Position numbers and translations under genes: made by a program. This document shows, in pieces, positions 60,201-64,000 of a DNA stretch of 64,000 nt. The notes beneath the pieces are model-generated. The model saw only the letters and a program-made list of their open reading frames with translations, was not told the DNA's origin and did not search any database. Positions within the stretch are counted from its first letter, which is position 1, and each line of letters opens with the position of its first letter. Location: contig OU452238.1 in the NCBI GenBank assembly GCA_911728455.2, positions 12,100,065-12,164,064 of the forward strand. The letters run 5' to 3'. The stretch comes from Marthasterias glacialis (Eukaryota > Echinodermata > Asteroidea > Forcipulatida > Asteriidae).

Positions 60201-62983
60201 AAAATATATGCATCAAGAGTCAACGTTGGGAGGTACCTCATGTGAGGAATAAATAAACTTAATACAAGCTCAAACAACACACAAGTCCAATACTCGGTGA
60301 CATAACGATCATCTTATCATTAACCTCACCCTTCCAAGGGATGTACAACGAGCCCCCTGGGGTTAAGCACGTCGTCATCGATGAGGATCTTGCGGTCCGT
60401 ACCGTCATAACGGGACACACAAATGTGATTCAAGTTGAAATCTGTCCAGAAGAGATTCAGCGCAAGCCAGTCAACCGCAATACCTCGAGACGGAGAAGAG
60501 ACAAATTTGTTGTTAAAATCTGTTTAAATTATACGTATAATAGTGCGTATCACTTTTTTATGAAGCCCCATTGGTGCCAAATGACAAGTGCATATATGTT
60601 TCACTGAATGAGATGTATTTCACAGCACCGCCACTTACATGTACATGTATATCTTGCGGCCGCCACTTATTATCTTGCGACCGCCACTTAATATCTTGCG
60701 ACCGCCACTTATTATCTTGCGGCCGCCACTTATTAACTTGCGGCCGCAACTTCAAATTTTGTAATTGAAAACAGACGTTGGGGCAGGTTGTCATTCAAAA
60801 GGACGTAAAGTCGTGCAATTGTTGTCAGTATTTTTTGATACAAGTTTATTTCCAGCTTGGATTAAATTACAGAGAAATCCTGTGCTCTTTGGCAGCGAAT
60901 CATAGAATCATAATTAGTATGCGGACCCTAAAGCGTGAATTGAGGAAACTTGGACTTCAAGATACTAAGTGGCGGCCGCAAGATAATAAGTGGCGGCCGC
61001 AAGATATAATTGGCGGAAATGTGAAATACATCTCATTCAGTGAAACATATATACACTTGTCAAGTGGCACCAATGGGGCTTCATACTTTTTACATTATTG
61101 TTATTTTATCATTGTTCTTATTTATTTATTTATTTGTTTTTATTTGTTTACTTTTTCAGTGCAAACCTCAAAATGATTTTTTTACAACTCTCTTTTTGAC
61201 TTTAAACCCACGTGATAAAAAAAAAATGCAGTTTAGAAAATTTAGAATGGGAAGTAATCTTTAGTACCGGTTCGTGAATTCACAGATTGGATGTTGGTGA
61301 AAGGAAGCAATGTGTGCCGTCATGAACTATTCATAAGGATTGACGTGAGCGTGGAACCATCCTTTTTCTCTTTTTAGGATGAGGGGTGGACGTACGGATC
61401 CCTATAGGGACATACACAGCAAATTAATACTTCGAGGGAACAAAATGACTTCGAGGGAACGAAATATTATTTAAACCTACTAATTACCTGTCTCTTTGGG
61501 GGCTCCGTACGGACGAGTCAATTTGAAATTATTAAAAACACAAATTTTGTACTCTGAGATTTCCCGCTGCATGAATGACAGTGCAAAACTTGACAAGCAT
61601 TATTGTACGAAGGTAAGACCTGGAACCTTACGTCATTCCGTTTGGTACCCAACGTCGTATTTCTTAAGTGGATTTAATTGCAAGCTTGTTCTCACCTTCA
61701 ACACTACCCAAACCGTATAAGACAGTTCTAACTGGCTGCGATCCAGGAGCAATACTGGTCCGGAAAATCTTCCCTTCGAAAACATCCGTGAAAAACAACA
61801 CTTGTTGTCTTACATCAGTTGCTATGGCAACTGCAAACTGTAGTCCTTGGATGAAACAGTTGGGATCCATCTCCAACCTCATGTTGTCATTTACTTCATA
61901 CGAACAGATCTGCGACTCTCTAGCCTCTATGATGACATCAGCGGCGACTGCACCGCACCGTCAACAAAAAGACAAAAAATAATGTTTAGGGGTAACTGAA
62001 TCATAATGTTGGTTCTTTTGACCCACTGGCTGTCTAACCACCGATATCGTCCATTATTGTTTCGAATGATAACATCATTACAGTCTGCAATTTGATATCA
62101 TGTGGTGAATGAATTTACGAAGTGCACATTTAAATGGGTGTACTACCATTATCCACAACCTGCGGTTAGTTCTGGTTTCTAAGTTGTAGACGAACTTGCA
62201 AAGTTTATGCATCTTAATTGGTAGTATTCTGTAAGCAAGTTCGATCAAGGACCAAAGGTAAACTAGTGGTTGGTTAGTGACGTACGTAGTGCGCACTGAA
62301 GTTGACTCCAGTCATGTCACGTATGCGACCATGACAAAACGGCGAAATCAACGTTTATGGCTTTTCTGATAACAGGTCCCCTCCCCACTGTACTTATCAA
62401 AGAGCTATTGATAACCAGCGGTGCGACTAACCTTGATAGGCTGGTCGCGAATAGTCGACTAGACTAGTCCAACCATTGTTGTCTAGCGTTTGTTCGATCA
62501 GAGTTAGTCCAACTATGGTTAACTTGATCAAACTTGCGCAGTGTTTCAGCTATCTTGGCAGGTTTTCCCATCTTGTGGCACCCAACCTCTTGACCATTAA
62601 TATTGTACTTTATATTCCACTCTCTATCCCATATTATATTCCACTAACACCTGTATCTGCTAAGCACCATGTACAATAATTGTGCAGTATATTATGTTTC
62701 ATGCCCGTATCCATGGACAAGTATTTTATACTTATTTGGATCCCAAGAACCAAGAATCCCATCGTGCACTTTCCAAAACGGGTCTGTCTTGTACCCTCTA
62801 CAGGTTCCGTATGTTTTCCATGTCACGGGTACAGAGTATAGGTTAACTTGTGTACGTGTATAGTTTGAACAAAAATCACATGTACTGTAGGCCTATATGA
62901 GTCAATAACTTACCATTTAAGTGGTCTGTACATAAAGGACCCAACACCAGAATCATCACCACAACCTGCAAATGCCCCATCAT
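53729..62983 (-). CDS. LRP-like receptor: two YWTD propellers, one EGF, TM, signalling-type tail
   Basis: Thirteen minus-strand exons (listed separately) join with GT..AG sites and consistent phases into an 840-residue protein, apparently complete. Order: signal peptide (1-19 or so), YWTD beta-propeller 1 (about 45-306), six-cysteine EGF (about 308-345), propeller 2 (about 350-617), Ser/Thr-rich stalk, TM helix (about 642-669), 170-residue cytoplasmic tail. YWTD propeller plus EGF modules are ligand-binding units of the LDL-receptor family (LDLR, LRP4/5/6). LRP5/6 have four such pairs plus LDL-A repeats and PPPSPxS tails; here there are two propellers, one EGF, no LDL-A repeats, no EGF after propeller 2, and a tail with PPPLPPSR and several Tyr motifs. 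A plasma-membrane receptor is clear; ligand and pathway are unknown. It is convergent with the GPCR gene. Confidence 0.93.
54484..54664 (-). CDS. LRP-like exon 12: stalk and transmembrane helix
   Basis: Acceptor ttactcag, donor ag|gtgaga. Encodes FTSPQESSSSASTGETTP (a likely O-glycosylated stalk), then ALNVALIAAAGGGG and LALILLIVIICCAV, followed by the stop-transfer RCARKSGG. Confidence 0.93.
54834..54872. repeat. (CAAA)n microsatellite
   Basis: About ten CAAA units in the intron between exons 11 and 12. Confidence 0.95.
55016..55288 (-). CDS. LRP-like exon 11: propeller 2, last two blades
   Basis: Acceptor caacag, donor g|gtaatg. Encodes ELMYWCDAQFDRLEMSDLDG and later YIYWTDWTKNRLTRANR, two class B LDLR repeats (the first has YWCD). 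It ends LVAYEFIDVVE, with no EGF following. Confidence 0.95.
55575..55710. mobile_element. 136-bp MITE with perfect 20-bp inverted ends
   Basis: CCGATCCATTAAGCCCCGCC at the left is exactly mirrored by GGCGGGGCTTAATGGATCGG at the right. It lies in the intron between exons 10 and 11. Related ends occur at 30292-30395. Confidence 0.88.
56131..56202. repeat. perfect 72-bp palindrome
   Basis: Two 36-base arms meet without spacer at CTATAG (centre 56166/56167) and match at every position. The palindrome begins 19 bases into the intron after exon 10. Confidence 0.97.
56221..56348 (-). CDS. LRP-like exon 10: propeller 2 blade
   Basis: Acceptor ctatcag, donor g|gtatgg. Encodes DVYWTDWGMDSKIERVSVEG then TNREVLVDDRLGWPNCLAID, a textbook YWTD repeat. 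Confidence 0.96.
56803..56968 (-). CDS. LRP-like exon 9: propeller 2 blade
   Basis: Acceptor ccctcag, donor gg|gtaggt. Encodes PGGIALDTRRRLIYWTDEAR then DSISRAGIDDNIESTVII and QPRAIAVNILN. Confidence 0.95.
57137..57379 (-). CDS. LRP-like exon 8: propeller 2 start
   Basis: Acceptor catgcag, donor g|gtgagg. Encodes NYFLLVADSSLNGVYQIDG, then VGYDHVSGMMYWSDRSRST and IGRASLDGS. First strands of propeller 2 directly after the EGF. Confidence 0.95.
57642..57764 (-). CDS. LRP-like exon 7: EGF domain
   Basis: Acceptor taccag, donor g|gtaaaa. Encodes TCGDVNGECEHLCLQVG and TCACATGYSLDVDGQSC: six cysteines in the LDLR-family EGF pattern C..C..LC..C.C..G..L..DG..C. No calcium-binding Asp/Asn signature precedes it. 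Confidence 0.96.
57942..58119 (-). CDS. LRP-like exon 6: propeller 1 end
   Basis: Acceptor ttgaag, donor g|gtgcgt. Encodes DHLYTTIWRSTEADGKVTVL then LVTNQDTWEVIQTLDHDDRA. The YWTD motif is weakened to LYTT, as in late blades of other family members. Confidence 0.9.
58206..58294. repeat. short hairpin in intron 5
   Basis: 'ggtccttttatcacagttct' is opposed by 'agaactgtcaaaaaggacc'. About 90 bp, MITE-like. Confidence 0.65.
58935..59052 (-). CDS. LRP-like exon 5: propeller 1 blade
   Basis: Acceptor gattcag, donor gga|gtaagt. Encodes LFFVDRGTDKIESVTFYG then TNRRTIYEQNGADFFDITI; LFFVD replaces LYWTD. Confidence 0.93.
59160..59443. mobile_element. GTACGG..GCYCC family, truncated copy 2
   Basis: Ends with 'ggcactcctggggctccgta', like the element at 49646, and contains repeated 'aagtcgactta' motifs. 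Lies in the intron between exons 4 and 5. Confidence 0.6.
59509..59655 (-). CDS. LRP-like exon 4: propeller 1 blade
   Basis: Acceptor tgaaaag, donor ag|gtaagc. Encodes WIFWTDLRSVHDSEGRIERA then NMNGRERVAIV and SPNGLVIDF. Confidence 0.95.
59859..60192. mobile_element. AGCCCCAGCTC MITE, copy 2, opposite orientation
   Basis: Left border TTAAAGCCCCAGCTCAACAT; right end GATGAGCTGGGGCTTCAA, with its TTAA mutated. The interior is the reverse complement of the 44008 element, including the central TTTTCGTCT/AGACGAAAA hairpin. Lies in the intron between exons 3 and 4. Confidence 0.85.
60330..60483 (-). CDS. LRP-like exon 3: propeller 1 blade
   Basis: Acceptor ctcgag, donor gg|gtgagg. Encodes IAVDWLALNLFWTDFNLNHI then CVSRYDGTDRKILI and NPRGLVVHPLE, a canonical class B LDLR repeat. 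Confidence 0.96.
60561..61083. mobile_element. foldback element with 21-bp NotI-site repeats and a transposase-like fragment
   Basis: The ends 'gaagccccattggtgccaaa' and 'ccaatggggcttc' are inverted, and pairing continues through 'tttcactgaatgagatgtat' / 'atacatctcattcagtgaaa'. Inside the left end are five tandem 21-bp units (TCTTGCGGCCGCCACTTATT type, 60650-60752); the right end has two in inverted order (about 60961-61008). Between them the plus strand encodes YFQLGLNYREILCSL then ISMRTLKRELRKLGL, resembling the helix-turn-helix start of integrase-type transposases as I recall it. Lies in the intron between exons 2 and 3. Confidence 0.85.
60778..60966 (+). pseudogene. fragment resembling a transposase/integrase N-terminal helix-turn-helix
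   Basis: Open frame inside the foldback element. The core YFQLGLNYREIL...ISMRTLKRELRKLGL has the pattern of a region I recall from uncharacterised animal integrase-core proteins (LG..Y.EI...L...H...IS.RTLKR.L...GL). The frame then runs into the 21-bp repeats, and no catalytic domain follows. It is at most the remnant of an autonomous parent. Confidence 0.5.
61696..61947 (-). CDS. LRP-like exon 2: N-terminal segment and first propeller strand
   Basis: Acceptor ggtgcag, donor g|gtgaga. Encodes AADVIIEARESQICSYEVND, LEMDPNCFIQGLQFAVAIA and VLFFTDVFEGKIFRTSI. VLFFTD is a first YWTD-like strand. The phase joins the signal-peptide exon. Confidence 0.93.
62914..62983 (-). CDS. LRP-like exon 1: start codon and signal peptide
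   Basis: Encodes MMGHLQVVVMILVLGPLCTD then HLN; donor g|gtaagt. The hydrophobic core VVVMILVLGPL and the phase match with exon 2 support it as the signal-peptide exon. Two adjacent ATGs (62983 and 62980); the first is chosen here. Promoter not identified. Confidence 0.85.
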
Positions 62984-63439
62984 GTGTCGCTTAATTGTGA
63001 CCGTATTGTTTTTGAGGATAATACGAATAATTCAATATTTCCCCAAAGTCAAATCACAGTTGTAGATTACACTGGCTCAGTAGCATTGTAGTTTACTGTA
63101 TTGCTGACCAGATAGAATTTATAGGTATGCATGAATCCTAAGGCGATATTGCAAGGATCCTCGAGAAAGAAACGTAAACAAACCATGAAGGCTGCAAATT
63201 GTAGGCATTACTAGCGATCCACGGCCAATAGTTGCACCTCTAACTTGTGATAGTCTTATACGAGTGCAAAGTAATTTTGTAGTATGTCTTTCACAAACTA
63301 CTGGATCGCTGTCGGGAGAGAGAGTGAATCTTCTTGCGGTTTCCAATCTTGCTATAAGTAGGTTCCAGGATCAACGTCGTATACAACGAACTGCAGTTCT
63401 CACGAACTGAGTTCCTTCCGTGGACGGAGATGCTTCAGA

Positions 63440-63865
63440 ATGATTGTCATAAACGAAGAAGCTATCCAGGAGCTTAGATGCAGTGTGTATGCTGAAGAAG
63501 GAACTGAAGGTGTGTTCACTTTTTGCAAGTTGGCTCGTAAGGTGAGTGGGAAAACCGTCGGAACCACACCAGGCAGTCTCCGGGATGTTCAACCAGGAAG
63601 TAGATCATTTTTACAGCCTTCAATGATCGCTGGGGCTTATTGGTCAAGCTTTGCTGTCTCCAATGACCCTGTGGTGTTTCCCCACGGCATTAATACTGTT
63701 ACATGCATGGGCGGGCATCTCCTTTGTTCTCCTCTGTACAATGGCTACAGCCAGCTGGAGATCACCCCCATTGAAGCCTTTTGCCGTCACTCAAGATTAG
63801 TTTTTACAAAAACCACTTCACTGGACCATGCAGGTGACTCAACCGCTGCTGTATACATGAAATAA
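63440..63865 (+). other. unrecognised 141-codon ORF
   Basis: ATG-started ORF beginning MIVINEEAIQELRCSVYAEE and including VVFPHGINTVTCMGGHLLCS. A good splice donor (taag|gtgagt) sits at 63541/63542, so only the first part might be an exon. No domain was recognised and no partner exon is visible within the window. It could be an exon, a transposon fragment or chance. Confidence 0.25.
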
Positions 63866-64000
63866 GTATACATTACAAAAAGCTCAAAACGCCTTCGAAC
63901 TTATGTTTTGCTTTCCCTAGTCTTGACTAGCGGGATAAACCTCTTGTCTTCTTTGAGTTGAGTCAAAGTACGTGTAATATTATTTGTTGTCCCCTTGAAC

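Noticed and set aside
1..64000. CRISPR arrays, bacterial operons, riboswitches or prophage
   Set aside because: Spliced genes, animal receptor families and SINE/MITE content show an animal genome; no regularly spaced repeat-spacer array is present.

Overview
The window is nuclear DNA from an animal. Genes are split into short exons with GT..AG introns. Most of the sequence is non-coding, and it is crowded with microsatellites, tRNA-derived SINEs and short inverted-repeat (MITE-like) elements. The repeat style and the receptor families fit an invertebrate deuterostome. From memory of repeat motifs (for example the 'gaccgattgagct' block near 5320) I favour an echinoderm, perhaps a sea star, but this is an inference.

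Layout: (1) 1-26.5 kb shows no convincing exon. It holds simple repeats (60-420, a 960-bp TTTG array at 12.46-13.42 kb), a 1.1-kb foldback element (about 1.5-2.57 kb), a cluster of GTGTACGTACAC palindromes (5.8-6.4 kb) interrupted by a SINE, and several MITE-like units. It may be upstream flank or long 5' introns of the next gene. (2) 26.5-43.86 kb, plus strand: ten exons, all with compatible splice phases, of a class B (secretin-family) G protein-coupled receptor, from the hormone-binding domain through seven helices to the stop codon. The signal-peptide exon, the first cysteine of the hormone domain and probably a small stalk exon were not found. Its introns hold a decayed LINE 3' end, SINEs and MITEs. 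(3) 43.86-53.73 kb: intergenic DNA between two convergent genes, with repeats only. (4) 53.73-62.98 kb, minus strand: an apparently complete 13-exon gene for an 840-residue single-pass receptor: signal peptide, YWTD propeller, EGF, YWTD propeller, transmembrane helix, and a tyrosine- and proline-rich tail. (5) 63.0-64.0 kb: one unexplained 141-codon ORF.

The two genes face tail to tail and nothing in the sequence links them functionally; both encode cell-surface receptors. The most notable points are: the GPCR has lost both cysteines of the class B TM3-ECL2 disulfide and the TM6 kink proline; the LRP-like receptor has a minimal propeller-EGF-propeller layout with no LDL-A repeats; a perfect 72-bp palindrome lies 18 bases inside one of its introns; and another of its introns holds a foldback element with NotI-site-bearing 21-bp repeats around what looks like a fragment of a transposase/integrase helix-turn-helix.
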